NCBI RefSeq assembly: GCF_900107105.1
Contig: NZ_FNOT01000020.1
Coordinates: 1-60,256, forward strand
Direction: 5' to 3'
DNA from: Geodermatophilus africanus
Lineage (GTDB): Bacteria; Actinomycetota; Actinomycetes; Mycobacteriales; Geodermatophilaceae
Length of the DNA stretch: 60,256 nt
Below are positions 33,998 to 43,564 of this stretch, piece by piece. The position numbers and the translations under genes are program-made. Every line of letters begins with the position of its first letter. The first letter of the stretch is position 1. Below the pieces are notes generated by a model. The model was not told the DNA's origin and ran no database searches. It was given only the letters and a program-made list of their open reading frames with translations.

Positions 33998-34870
33998 CTA
34001 CTCAAGTTCCCGGCGCGCCGAAGCCAATGCTGATCTCCGTACACCGAGCGGTGTGCGCGACTTGGCTGAGATCATCACCGCCACGTCCGTGGGGCGCACC
34101 GCGCTCAAGAAGGTCTCCGCCGACTGTGGATCGAGCGGCTCCTCGTTCCAGTATTCATGGCACAGGCTGTCGTCGGAGACGAAGGAGCGGGCTAATGGGT
34201 CCGCAACCTCCTCGATGTACACGCCATACAATGTATACTCGGAGAAGTGCAGTTCGGCGCCAACTGCACTGGTCCAGGGCTCGCGTGTCACCTCGCTAAC
34301 CTTCCGCAACATGCTAGAAACGAGATTCGGGTCGCAGGCTACGAGAGGGGCGACGTAGTCCGGCAGTGGCGGAGTGGCCGCGGGCAGGCCGAGCAGTCGA
34401 CGGGTGACGTCGTGCCAGATCAAGTGGCGTGGCAGTGTGACATCGATGGCCTCGGGGCGCCGGTAAAAACGCACCACGTCGTCCTTGCGAAACACTTTCG
34501 CCGAGAAGGGTCTGATAAATTCGACGTCCGAGTCGGCGACGATTACAACGTCCATCTCGAGCTGTGCCGCTGCCGCCAGCTTCAAAATCTGCTGACGTAT
34601 CCATCCCCTGATCGGCGGAAGCGGTCTCCGCAGATTGATCGAGTAGTTGAGTCGAGGTGGCGAGAGAAAGGTCTTGGGCAGGAAGTCCTCGGCGACGTGC
34701 AGTCGTGTTCTGGGCCCCTTCAATTGGGCAAAAAGTCTTGCGTCGCGCTTGGGCACGAGGAGGTGGTGCTCGACCTCGGTGGGGGCGTGGCGGAGCACCG
34801 AGCGGTGCAAATCGCGACACAATTCGAAATCTGGCGCATAGCTCGGTGTCAGCACGGCCATCGAGGTCAT
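33998..34870 (-). CDS. DUF6492-like putative glycosyltransferase
   Basis: A 290-residue protein with AVLTPSYAPDFELCRDLHRS (residues ~4-23), VEHHLLVPKRDARLF, VVIVADSDVEFI (a DxD-like motif at about 108-119), RHLIWHDVTRRLLG and FSEYTLYGVYIEE. This order matches DUF6492 proteins of polysaccharide loci, presumed GT-A transferases. ATG 34870 has GGAG 8-10 nt upstream; the MAVL codon 9 bases later is an alternative. The base composition is visibly less GC-rich than its neighbours (for example around 34190-34260), which suggests import. Confidence 0.7.
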   Translation of the reverse strand: MTSMAVLTPSYAPDFELCRDLHRSVLRHAPTEVEHHLLVPKRDARLFAQLKGPRTRLHVAEDFLPKTFLSPPRLNYSINLRRPLPPIRGWIRQQILKLAAAAQLEMDVVIVADSDVEFIRPFSAKVFRKDDVVRFYRRPEAIDVTLPRHLIWHDVTRRLLGLPAATPPLPDYVAPLVACDPNLVSSMLRKVSEVTREPWTSAVGAELHFSEYTLYGVYIEEVADPLARSFVSDDSLCHEYWNEEPLDPQSAETFLSAVRPTDVAVMISAKSRTPLGVRRSALASARRELE

Positions 34871-35287
34871 AGGAGCGGCTCCGTGGGTCGACCGGTCGTC
34901 CTCGACCGTGCGGAGGAACCATGCTAACCGGAGACGTCCCTTAGCCCTCACTCATCGTGAGGGGATTGCTCTGCCTAGGAACGCTCAAGTGGCGGGGCTC
35001 CGGTGGTGCGTCATGAGCCTCCGGAGGACCGTCGCGGCCCGACTCGTAGCCAGCGCTCAGAGGTGCTACACACCGTGGTCGTCATACCGCAAGCGTCCGC
35101 GTCCGCCGAGGGAGCCTCGATCGGCACGGTGACGGCGTGTACGGACGGATGTAGGGGGAGATGGCAGTGGCGAGGGCGGGATGGGGCCGGGCGTGAGGGG
35201 AGAGCCGGGACCACGCCCCTGTGCGGATTTCGTCCGGAGCCGTTCAGTCACGTCTCCCGGCCGTGGGTGGCGCTCCAGGTCGACCGC
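34871..35287. other. Divergent intergenic region
   Basis: 417 bp between the DUF6492 gene and the PIG-L gene. No gene with support is visible; the + frame through it continues into the PIG-L gene but is low-complexity. Both promoters should lie here. No clear -35/-10 pair stands out. Confidence 0.35.
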
Positions 35288-36100
35288 ATGAGAAGTGCGC
35301 GCCACGAGGTCCGCGAGCTGGCCTGCGGGCCGCCTCCGCCTCTCCGCCGGAGGCTCGTCGTGGTCAGCCCTCACTGCGACGACGCCGTCCTCTCGCTCGG
35401 CGCCACCATCGCCGCGCACACCCGAGGGGGAGGGAGCGCCACCGTGGTCACTCCCTTGGCCGGGGACCCGACGTCAGTGGCCGCCCCGGGTCCGTGGGAC
35501 GCGGCCGCGGGCTTTGCGACGGAGGGAGCGGCGGCGACCACACGGCAGGCCGAGGACGTCGAGGCGTGCCGGCTCGTCGGCGCGCGGACGCACCACCTGT
35601 TCGACGTCGACGAGCAGTACCCGCGGCGCCTGGACGATGACCAGGCGTCCGCCGCGCTGGCGCCTTTCCTGGAGGACGCTGACGAGGTGCTGCTTCCGGG
35701 GTTCCCGCTTCGGCACGCAGACCATGCTGCGGTAACCACGCTGGCGTTGCGGGCCCTGCCGCCGGATCGGCTGGTGCGCCTCTACGTGGAGGAGCCATAC
35801 GCGCTGCGTGAGCGCCTGGCCGACCAGCCGGCGGTCGATCCGTGGACTCCTCCGCTGCGCTGGGGGCCGGTGAAGGGCAGCCGGCGCGGGGTCGTGAGCA
35901 AGCTGCGTGCCGTGCGGCGTTACCGGAGCCAGCTGGTGCTGCTGTCGGACCCGAGTCCCCACCGGCGGCTAGGAGTTCGTCCTGCCGTCCTGCTCTTGGA
36001 GCTCCTACGTACCACGGCGTCACGGGGGGAGTGGGTCAGCGAGCCGGTGCCCGCCGAACGGCTGACCGCCGCGCCGCGATTCGAGGCTCGTCCTGGTTGA
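35288..36100 (+). CDS. PIG-L/LmbE family N-acetylsugar deacetylase
   Basis: A 270-residue zinc deacetylase homologue with VVVSPHCDDAVLSLGATIAA (residues ~24-43) and PLRHADHAAVTTLAL (about 141-155), the two parts of the metal site. It is a distant paralogue of the gene at 9936. The ATG at 35288 is chosen because the conserved part starts shortly after it; an upstream in-frame GTG is possible. It stands alone between divergent and convergent genes of the polysaccharide locus and may deacetylate an amino sugar in the polymer. Confidence 0.8.
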   Translation: MRSARHEVRELACGPPPPLRRRLVVVSPHCDDAVLSLGATIAAHTRGGGSATVVTPLAGDPTSVAAPGPWDAAAGFATEGAAATTRQAEDVEACRLVGARTHHLFDVDEQYPRRLDDDQASAALAPFLEDADEVLLPGFPLRHADHAAVTTLALRALPPDRLVRLYVEEPYALRERLADQPAVDPWTPPLRWGPVKGSRRGVVSKLRAVRRYRSQLVLLSDPSPHRRLGVRPAVLLLELLRTTASRGEWVSEPVPAERLTAAPRFEARPG

Positions 36101-36204
36101 ACCCCCTCCGCCTGGCCGCCCTCGGCGCCGCCTGGTGCCGGCCAAGGACTGGGCCGCCGCTGTCAGCGACACAGGGGCCTGACGTGACGCCTGGAGGATG
36201 GCAA

Positions 36205-37212
36205 TCACGGAGACCTGTGGTTCGTCACGTCGGAACACGCGCGCCGGAAACGGAATGCGGTCAGCCAGGCCTCGGCCTCGCAGCGCCACTCCGGGCTCAA
36301 GGCGCGCTCGTCCCTGCGGTCGCGGTAGCGCTGCAGTCCGGGCCAGACCAGCCCGACTGCCGCGTTGCGGAACGCGTGCACGGCCGGCCGTCCCAGCGGC
36401 ACGAGCCGGAGCAGCACCCTGGCCGCGCCCACCCGCCGGCCGGCCCGCAGTTGAAGAGCGGAGAGGTACCAGAGGAGGTTCTCGAGGCTCGGCTCGACGC
36501 CCCGGGCCGCAATCGCGGAGCGGTGCTTCTCGCGGATGACGCCCAGGTCCTGCAGCGCACTGTCGACGTTGCCGGCCATGCTCCCCACGTGCGTGTAGTA
36601 GCCGACCAGCGGTCGCGGGACCACGGCGAGCGGCGAGCGCAGGCCCAGGCGGATCCACATATCCCAGTCGGCCAGGTTGGACATCCGCGTGTCGAAGCCA
36701 CCGACCTCACGGACCAGTTCCGTGCTGGCCAGCACGCTCGATGCCCCACCTGGAATGATGTTGTTCTTGAGCAGGACGTCGGCGACCTCTGAGGTCCGCG
36801 GCACCGGCTCACCGAAGAGGATTCGCAGGTCCTCGCCGTACACCCGCACTGAGCCGGTGGTGGCCCACCGAGCACGGCCGTGGGCCGCCAGCGCGTCCAG
36901 CTGAGCCCGCAGCTTGACCGGGGACCACACGTCGTCGTCGTCGGAGAAGGCGACCCATGGCGCAAAGCACCGCTCGATACCGCTGTTTCGGGCAGCAGAC
37001 ACCCCGCGGGGGACCTCGTGCCGCACGAGTGTCACGCGCGCATCACCCAACCCCGTGACGTAGTCGCTCGTGTCGTCCGCCGACCCGTCGTCGACGACGA
37101 CGACCTGCAGGGCCACGTCCCGCTGGGCCAGGACGCCGCGCAGTGTCCGCGCCAGCAGTGCCCGCCGGTTGTGGCTCGGTATGACGACGCCCACCTCGGG
37201 CTGGCTGCTCAC
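36205..37212 (-). CDS. GT2 family glycosyltransferase
   Basis: A 335-residue GT-A enzyme with GVVIPSHNRRALLARTLRGV (residues ~8-27), VVVVDDGSADDTSDYV, FSDDDDVWSPVKL (metal site at about 89-101) and FDTRMSNLADWDMWIRLGL. The C-terminal ~100 residues are helical with Arg-rich stretches. The GTG at 37212 overlaps the upstream GT stop by 4 nt, so the two are coupled. It is a chain-assembly enzyme of unknown specificity. Confidence 0.85.
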   Translation of the reverse strand: MSSQPEVGVVIPSHNRRALLARTLRGVLAQRDVALQVVVVDDGSADDTSDYVTGLGDARVTLVRHEVPRGVSAARNSGIERCFAPWVAFSDDDDVWSPVKLRAQLDALAAHGRARWATTGSVRVYGEDLRILFGEPVPRTSEVADVLLKNNIIPGGASSVLASTELVREVGGFDTRMSNLADWDMWIRLGLRSPLAVVPRPLVGYYTHVGSMAGNVDSALQDLGVIREKHRSAIAARGVEPSLENLLWYLSALQLRAGRRVGAARVLLRLVPLGRPAVHAFRNAAVGLVWPGLQRYRDRRDERALSPEWRCEAEAWLTAFRFRRACSDVTNHRSP

Positions 37213-38336
37213 GTCGTCCCCGCGTCATCTAGAAACTGCATGAGGGCCCCGGCCCGGCGCTCCCAGCTGTGCTGTGCCGCGAACTTCCGGCGTTGCTCGG
37301 TGAGGGCCGGGTCGCGCGCGTCGGCGACCGCGTGGACCACGGCATCGGCGAAGGAGGTGGGCTTCTCCGCCATCGTGATGAGGTCGGTGTCCAGCCAGCG
37401 GGTCGCGGGTAGGTCGGTGCTCACCACGGGCCGCCCAGCGGCCAGGTATTCGAGCGTCTTGAGCGGGAAGCTGGCCCGGTTGAACGGCGTGTCCGCGTAC
37501 GGCGTGAGGCCGACGTCGATGGCGCCGAGGTAGCCCGGGAGCTCGGCGAACGGCTTCTGTCCGACTGTCTGGACGTTGGGCTGTTGGAGCAAGTTCCGCA
37601 TTCGGTCCGGTGCGAAGCGCCGGTCCACCGGGCCGATGAGCAGCAGCGACATGCCGGAGGCCGCCACTGCAGCGAGCATGTCGATGTTGGTGCGCGAGTT
37701 GATGTGCCCCACCACCCCGGCGATCGGCCCGGTCAGCTGGAGGTCACGGGGCCGAGGGGCCGTGTCCGTGTATGAGAACGTGTCTACGTCGCACCCGTTG
37801 GTGATCAGAACGGGGGAGCGCCCCCCACCTGCCCACCTGTCGCGCAGGCAGGGAGAGACGGCTACCACGTCGGTGGCCTTGGACAACTGACGCATCTCGG
37901 CGCGCATCAGGGCCGACCGGCGCAGGCCCATGAGCTCGGCGCCGGCGACGTAGTCGTCGGTGCCGTAGAAGATCCGGCGCGGCGCGTCGCACACCTTGAG
38001 CAGATCCTCGAGGGTGGCGACGACCACTGCATGGACAGGCCGGTCGAGTGTCCGGACGGCGTCCTCGATCTGTCGACGCACCAGCCGGGAGGTGGTCCGG
38101 TCGACGAACCGACGGGTGTGTCCTGGCACAGATCTGGGAGTCAGGCGGAATAAGCCGTCACTGACCTGCCGCAACACGGGACCTCGTCGGCCGTCGACGA
38201 GTCCTCGACGTCCCGGCTTGACCGGCATCGGCGGATCCACGTACAGCACGGGCGCGTGACGGGACAGTTGACGTGCCATGTGCACGTCGGTCCCCGCGAT
38301 GCCCTCGAACGAGGTGCCCGCGCAGAAGACGATCAC
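37209..38336 (-). CDS. GT-B glycosyltransferase, TuaH-like
   Basis: A 375-residue transferase with FCAGTSFEGIAGTDVHMARQ (residues ~5-24), RRIFYGTDDYVAGAELMGL, VVAVSPCLRDRW, IAGVVGHINSRTNIDMLAAV and FPLKTLEYLAAGRPVVSTD. It resembles the gene at 29654, especially in the donor-binding part. I place the start at GTG 38336; an in-frame ATG at 38381 would add 15 residues. It is coupled to the GT2 gene downstream. Confidence 0.8.
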   Translation of the reverse strand: MIVFCAGTSFEGIAGTDVHMARQLSRHAPVLYVDPPMPVKPGRRGLVDGRRGPVLRQVSDGLFRLTPRSVPGHTRRFVDRTTSRLVRRQIEDAVRTLDRPVHAVVVATLEDLLKVCDAPRRIFYGTDDYVAGAELMGLRRSALMRAEMRQLSKATDVVAVSPCLRDRWAGGGRSPVLITNGCDVDTFSYTDTAPRPRDLQLTGPIAGVVGHINSRTNIDMLAAVAASGMSLLLIGPVDRRFAPDRMRNLLQQPNVQTVGQKPFAELPGYLGAIDVGLTPYADTPFNRASFPLKTLEYLAAGRPVVSTDLPATRWLDTDLITMAEKPTSFADAVVHAVADARDPALTEQRRKFAAQHSWERRAGALMQFLDDAGTT

Positions 38337-38779
38337 GACCTCATTCTGGCAAGGGTGTCGGGGGAGCGCTGCATCTATCACTCATTCGAGCCGACTGCGT
38401 TCCGTGTCAGATTCCTCCTTGGCCCAGGACACTCCGTCCCGGAGGTCAGGAAGCCCAGTGGAGCGCCATCTGTCAGGCCGGGGCCGCAGCTTGAGGACGG
38501 TGCAGGACGACCGTCGCGTGGGCGGAACCAACGCAACGGCGGACATGAGGCGTGTCGCTTCGGCAGATGCCGAGGTAGAGCAGCATGTGGCGAGGCGGAA
38601 GGCAGTGGTCACGGGGCATCCGTCACTGCAGCCAAGTGCAACCCTCCCGCTGTGACCTCCACTACATGCCCCTCCCTATTATTGGGTGCAACAGGTATCT
38701 TCCGGGTGCTTAGCGGCGTGGCGGTGCCCAAGTCAAGGCGCCGGCGACTCGCGAATCCAAGCGCTGCACGGGGGGCAAC
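38337..38779. other. Divergent intergenic region before the initiating transferase
   Basis: 443 bp without a supported gene. An AT-richer island around 38668-38700 contains TATTAT (38677-38682), which could be a -10 for the + gene, with TGACCT (38653-38658) 18 nt before it. This pair is weak. Frames on both strands here are short and repeat-like. Confidence 0.3.
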
Positions 38780-40291
38780 ATGTCGACGCTTCACGTCCGT
38801 GACGGGTCCGTCCGTAACGATCAGCGGTCGACTGCTGGCGGCTGGTCTCTGTTCGCTGGACGCCTCCGCGGTGAGGGAACAGCCGCCAGGCGGGCTTGGC
38901 GGGACGCCTACGTCCAGCGGACTCTGCTCATCGACGCACTTTCCGCCGTGATCGCAGGCGCCGTTGGATACTTGATCCGCTTCGGCGCCGATCAGGCCCA
39001 AGCGACTCATGCATCCATCTGGTTGGCGTCGCTGCTGCCCGTTGTCTGGGTAGTTGCCATGCTGATCGGTCGCACGTATGAGCAGCGATTCCTCTGGGTC
39101 GGCCCGGACGAGTTCCGGCGAGTCTTCGATGCTGCCGTCATGCTGCTCGCTGCGGTTGGCACGGTCTCCTGGGCGCTTGACCTCGACGTCGCCCGAGGGT
39201 TCGTCGTCGCCGCCCTCCCCTTAGCGACCGTCCTGACGCTGGGCCTGCGTTTCGCTCACCGCAAATGGCTGCACGGTCAGCGCGGACGTGGTCGTTACAA
39301 GCAGACGACGCTCCTGGTGGGGCACCGCAACGCTGTGGCCGCGCTTGATGAGCAGATCGACCGGGAGGCCTACCACGGCCTCAAGGTGATCGGCTGTTGT
39401 CTGCCCACCGGGACGGACGCACGCACCGACGCCTTCAATGGCCTGCCGGTGCTGGGTGGCCTCGATGAAGTCGCAACCGTCGTCCGGCGGTACGAGGTCG
39501 ATACGGTCGCTGTCCTGCCGTGCCCCGAGCTCGACGGGTCCGCCCTGCGTCGGCTCGGTTGGGATCTGGAGGACACCGACGCGGAACTCCTGCTGGCCCC
39601 TGCAGTCACCGAGGTCGCTGGCCCGCGGGTACGCATCCGCCCGGTCGCGGGGCTGCCGCTGCTGCACATGGAGCGCCCTGAGCTGACCGGCGTTCGCCGG
39701 CTTACCAAGGAAGCCTTTGACCGCACCAGCGCGGCCCTGGGCATCGTCTTCCTGTTGCCGGTGTTGCTGGGCCTCGCCGCGGCCGTCAAGGTCACCAGCA
39801 GCGGCCCGGTTCTCTTCCGGCAGGAGCGAGTCGGCCGCGACGGCCGGACGTTCTCAATGCTCAAGTTCCGCAGCATGGTGGTCGGCGCCGACCGAATGGC
39901 CGACGACCTGGCCGATGAGAGCGACGGCAACGGCGTCCTCTTCAAGAAGAAGGCCGACCCCCGGGTCACGCACGTCGGCAGGGTCCTGCGCCGCTACTCG
40001 CTTGATGAGCTTCCGCAGCTCATCAACGTCGTCCGCGGGAACATGTCCCTGGTCGGTCCTCGGCCACCCCTGCGGAGTGAGGTCGAGCGCTATGGCTACG
40101 ACATGCACCGGCGCTTCCTCGTCAAGCCGGGCCTGACGGGCCTGTGGCAGGTGAGCGGCCGGTCGGACCTCTCGTGGGACGACTCGGTGCGCATCGACGT
40201 CCGCTACGTGGAGAACTGGTCGCTGACCTTCGATTTCATGATCCTGTGGAAGACCGTCGGCGCCGTGCTGCGAGGGTCCGGGGCCTACTGA
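38780..40291 (+). CDS. Polyprenyl-phosphate sugar-1-phosphate transferase (WbaP/ExoY-like)
   Basis: A 503-residue initiating glycosylphosphotransferase. The first ~150 residues have four hydrophobic helices (LIDALSAVIAGAVGYLIRFG and following), a Rossmann-like domain follows (about 170-290, TTLLVGHRNAVAALDEQID), and the catalytic Bac_transf domain closes it: SSGPVLFRQERVGRDGRTF, SMLKFRSMV, SLDELPQLINVVRGNMSLVG, GLTGLWQVSGRS and YVENWSLTFD. It loads the first sugar phosphate on undecaprenyl phosphate. The ATG at 38780 has a purine-rich GGGGGGC before it. The gene reads toward the LCP relic. Confidence 0.9.
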   Translation: MSTLHVRDGSVRNDQRSTAGGWSLFAGRLRGEGTAARRAWRDAYVQRTLLIDALSAVIAGAVGYLIRFGADQAQATHASIWLASLLPVVWVVAMLIGRTYEQRFLWVGPDEFRRVFDAAVMLLAAVGTVSWALDLDVARGFVVAALPLATVLTLGLRFAHRKWLHGQRGRGRYKQTTLLVGHRNAVAALDEQIDREAYHGLKVIGCCLPTGTDARTDAFNGLPVLGGLDEVATVVRRYEVDTVAVLPCPELDGSALRRLGWDLEDTDAELLLAPAVTEVAGPRVRIRPVAGLPLLHMERPELTGVRRLTKEAFDRTSAALGIVFLLPVLLGLAAAVKVTSSGPVLFRQERVGRDGRTFSMLKFRSMVVGADRMADDLADESDGNGVLFKKKADPRVTHVGRVLRRYSLDELPQLINVVRGNMSLVGPRPPLRSEVERYGYDMHRRFLVKPGLTGLWQVSGRSDLSWDDSVRIDVRYVENWSLTFDFMILWKTVGAVLRGSGAY

Positions 40292-40381
40292 GAGACCGCT
40301 CCCTCGAGCGCCGGGGACGACAGGCGGCCGAGCGCCTTGTCGTCCTCTGCTGTTCAGGGGACAGTCGGGGCCGGCGACCGG

Positions 40382-40540
40382 CTACGTCGCGCACAGCGCC
40401 GCGGCGTTGAGCAGGGTGCCGTGCTCGGCCACCCAGCTGTTGAGGGCCAGCCACGTGAACCCGAGCAGGAACATCACGAGGGACCTGCGGCGGGACGTGC
40501 GATCCCTGCGGGAAGCGGGCCGCGAGAGGGAGACGTCCGG
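40382..40540 (-). pseudogene. Possible C-terminal fragment of a membrane polysaccharide enzyme
   Basis: A minus-strand frame ending at the TAG 40382-40384 reads a basic stretch followed by MFLLGFTWLALNSWVAEHGT and LLNAAALCAT. The hydrophobic helix and the NSWVAEHGT pattern look like a real membrane-protein C-terminus (possibly a ligase- or GT-C-like protein), but too little is left to be sure. It lies just downstream of the LCP relic. The remaining bases of 40292-40637 hold nothing recognised. Confidence 0.3.
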
Positions 40541-40860
40541 GGCCACTGTGGCGTCACGGGTCGCTGATCAGCACGAGCGCCGGTCAAGTGGGTACGTCGG
40601 GCGGCGCCCAGGGCTGCACTGCTTGGCGCTCTGCGGCAAGAGTCCGCCTGCACGTAGCCCAGCGATCGCTCGACGGCGTCGTCCCGGCAGACGACGCCCG
40701 CTTTGGCGCCTATGCCCAGGACCGGTGAGAAGTCCATGGTGTCCGGCGGCAGCCCGCGCAGCGAGTAGGACGGCGACTGCATCTCGGTGGTGCCCAGCCG
40801 TGTCAACGGCGGGCGAAGTCTGACCCCCTGGCGGCAGGTGAAAATTGACCTCCTCGTTGG

Positions 40861-41652
40861 TCATGCCTCGTCGGTGGCGGCCGCGGGAACGCGGCCGAGG
40901 TCTCGGTTTCTGAGTCGGTAGCTGTCGCCGCTGAGGGAGATGACTTCGGCGTGGTGGACGAGGCGGTCGATCATGGCGGCGGCGACGATGTCGTCGCCGA
41001 AGACCTCGCCCCAGCGGCCGAAGGGTTTGTTGCTGGTGACGATCAACGAGGCCCGCTCGTAGCGGCTGCTGACCAGCTGGAAGAACAGGTTCGCGGCTTC
41101 GGGTTCGAAGGGGATGTAGCCGACTTCGTCGATGACCAGCAGCGGATAGCGGCCCAGGCGGCGCAGCTCGTCTTGGAGCCGGCCGGTGTGGTGGGCCTCG
41201 GCCAGCCGGGTGACCCACTCGGCGGCGGTGGCGAACAACACTCGGTGCCCGGCCTGGCAGGCGCGGATCGCCAGCCCGGTGGCCAGGTGCGTCTTGCCGG
41301 TGCCGGGCGGGCCGAGCAGCAGCACGTTCTCCTTCGCGGTGACGAAGTCCAGGGTGCCCAGGTGGGCCAGCAGCTCGCGTTTGAGGCCGCGGGCGTGGTC
41401 GAAGTCGAACTCCTCCAGGCTCTTGCGGGCCGGGAACCGGGCGGCGCGGATGCGGCCCTCGCCGCCGTGGGACTCCCGGGCGGAGACCTCCCGCTGCAGG
41501 CAGGCGATGAGGAACTCCTCGTGGGACCAGGACTCGGCCCGGGCCCGTTCGGCCAGCCGCGGCACGGCTTCCCGCAGGGTGGGTGCCTTCAGCGCCCGGG
41601 TCAGGAAGGCGACCTCGGCGGCCTGGTCTTGGCTGCCGGTCTTGCCGGTCAT
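40861..41652 (-). CDS. istB: IS21 helper ATPase IstB
   Basis: A 263-residue AAA+ ATPase with Walker A LLLGPPGTGKTHLATGLA (residues ~109-126), Walker B PLLVIDEVGYIPFEPEA, and sensor-type LIVTSNKPFGRWGEVF. IstB assists the IstA transposase in target choice and strand transfer. The ATG overlaps the istA stop by 4 nt. It is complete. Confidence 0.92.
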   Translation of the reverse strand: MTGKTGSQDQAAEVAFLTRALKAPTLREAVPRLAERARAESWSHEEFLIACLQREVSARESHGGEGRIRAARFPARKSLEEFDFDHARGLKRELLAHLGTLDFVTAKENVLLLGPPGTGKTHLATGLAIRACQAGHRVLFATAAEWVTRLAEAHHTGRLQDELRRLGRYPLLVIDEVGYIPFEPEAANLFFQLVSSRYERASLIVTSNKPFGRWGEVFGDDIVAAAMIDRLVHHAEVISLSGDSYRLRNRDLGRVPAAATDEA

Positions 41653-42887
41653 GCCACGCCTCCGTCGGTGAGGCCGAGGGCGGCGTCGTAGTCGCTGAGC
41701 GCCCGGATCTCCACCTCGGTGGAGGGGGCCGGGCGGAGCAGCCCGACCCGCTGGGCGCGCAGCGCCCGCGCGGCGGCGACGTGCTCGCCGGCGGAGATCG
41801 TCTGGTGGCGGGCCCAGATCCGCTGGTGGTCGGCCACCGGCCGGCCGTCGCAGAGCACCCGCACCCGGGCCAGGTCGGCGACCACCTCGACCCGGCTGCC
41901 GATCACGCCCGGATGCACCGAGTAGTCATTGCCGTCGAGGCGGACGTAGTGGTCGCGGGCCAGCCGCGTGCTGGTGCGCCAGCCGGTGACCGGGGCGACT
42001 GGTGGCAGCGGCAGCATCCGCTCCCGGTCGGCGGTGATCCGGTCGGTCGGCGCGCAGCCCAGCGCCCGCCGGGGGCGGGTGTTCACCAGCCCGATCCAGG
42101 CGGCGAGCTGGGTGTTGAAGTCGGCCGGTCCGGTGAACGTTCGTCCGGGCAGGAAGGAGCGCTCGAGGTAGTCGTGCAGTCGCTCGACCAGGCCCTTGGC
42201 CTCGGGATCGGCCGGCCGGCAGATGAGCACCTTCGTGGCCAGGGTGCCGCGGAAGGCCTGGCACTCGGCGGTGAGCTCCGAGCGGCCACTCCGCCAGCGG
42301 CCGACCGCGCCCTCCCCGTCCCAGACCAGCACCCGCGGCACCGCCCCGAGGGCGGCGAGCAGCTGCCACCAGCCGGCGAGCAGGTCCTCCGCGGTGCGCG
42401 ACGGGATCAGCACCGCGGCCGCCCAGCGGGAGTAGCCGCAGACCATGGTCAGCACCGGCAGCTGCTTCGAGGTGCGGGTCTGCCCGCAGCCGACCGGCAG
42501 CGTGATCGCGGGAAACCACAGGTCGAACTGGGCGATCTCGCCGGCCACATAGGCGGTGCGCGACGCTGGATCGGGCGGCAGGTAGACCGGGCGCAGCTCG
42601 GCCACCCGGTCTCGCAGCACCCGGATCGACCGGTTCCAGCCGATCCGCTCGGCGATCACCGTGGCAGGCATCGTCGGCACCGCCTGCAGCAGTTCCCGAA
42701 CCCGTGGCTCGACGTCATCGACGACCGAGCCCCTGGGCGGCCGCTCCTGCTTCGGCGGCCCGTCGCTGCGCAACGCCGCCTTCACCGTGTTCTTCGAGAG
42801 CCCCATGACCCGCGCGATCACCTTGATCGGCATCCGCTCCGACCGGTGCAACCGCCGGATCTCCGCCCAGTCCTCCACTGCCAGCAC
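41649..42887 (-). CDS. istA: IS21 transposase IstA
   Basis: A 412-residue transposase. The N-terminal helix-turn-helix RMPIKVIARVMGLSKNTVKA (residues ~19-38) is followed by an rve-type DDE core: GEIAQFDLWFPAI, VLVWDGEGAVGRW and ADPEAKGLVERLHDYLERSF provide the Asp, Asp and Glu. The tail has RLDGNDYSVHPGVIGSRVEV, typical of IstA. Both genes are intact, so the element may still be active. Confidence 0.92.
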   Translation of the reverse strand: MLAVEDWAEIRRLHRSERMPIKVIARVMGLSKNTVKAALRSDGPPKQERPPRGSVVDDVEPRVRELLQAVPTMPATVIAERIGWNRSIRVLRDRVAELRPVYLPPDPASRTAYVAGEIAQFDLWFPAITLPVGCGQTRTSKQLPVLTMVCGYSRWAAAVLIPSRTAEDLLAGWWQLLAALGAVPRVLVWDGEGAVGRWRSGRSELTAECQAFRGTLATKVLICRPADPEAKGLVERLHDYLERSFLPGRTFTGPADFNTQLAAWIGLVNTRPRRALGCAPTDRITADRERMLPLPPVAPVTGWRTSTRLARDHYVRLDGNDYSVHPGVIGSRVEVVADLARVRVLCDGRPVADHQRIWARHQTISAGEHVAAARALRAQRVGLLRPAPSTEVEIRALSDYDAALGLTDGGVA

Positions 42888-43564
42888 CCGCTCACTCCCC
42901 GGCTCGGCTCGAGCCAGGGTCTCGGGAGGGGGTCAACTTTGCGCTGCCGCCAGGGGGTCAGTTTTCAAGCGCCGTCGACAAGCCGCTCGTCGACCGCGAC
43001 GGCGCTGGTGACTGCCAGGAGCGCGGCGTCCGGCAGTCCTGGTCGGTGAAGATGTCGGGGCTGAACAACGTGGCCCACATCTCCTGCAGGCACTGCTGCT
43101 GCCGACGCACCCGGTCCGAGTCTCCACCGGGTTCGCCATAGAACCGCCTGAGGTATCCAGCGCGACTGGTCACCCTTCAGGTGGCTAATAGGGGCGAGGG
43201 ATATGTACGGCCCGGTACTGGCGGCCTTCGTGGCGACGACGTCCATGCCGCCAGGTCGTCGGTGACCTGGATGAGCCATCAACCTCGATGGCGACGTAGT
43301 GGTCAGTACGGACGTCGGTGAGCTGCTCGACGGTCTGGATGAGCAGCGTAGGCCTCCGTAGGCTAGGCCGCGTCGACCTCGTCCATGCCGCGGCCGGAGA
43401 TGTCGACTCACGGGTCGCGCGGGATCGAGATCAGGCGCGCGTGCTGCCGGTTGGCCGGGAGCCGGGCGTCCCGCCGGCTACCAGTTCGAGCACCAGGCCA
43501 AGCGCGACAGTGCTGATGAGTGCCCGGAGCAGCCGGCGGTGCCGCGGCGCCGTCTCGGCATGGC

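Larger units (their letters stand above)
40801..42980 (-). mobile_element. Intact IS21-family insertion sequence with 5-bp target duplication
   Basis: The element is 2180 bp with istA and istB. The ends begin TGTCAACGGC (40801) and, inverted, TGTCGACGGC (from 42980); both continue into a shared CTGACCCCCTGGCGGCA motif, so the terminal repeats extend about 50 bp with interruptions. The target duplication AGCCG is at 40796-40800 and 42981-42985. It sits inside the LCP pseudogene. Confidence 0.9.
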
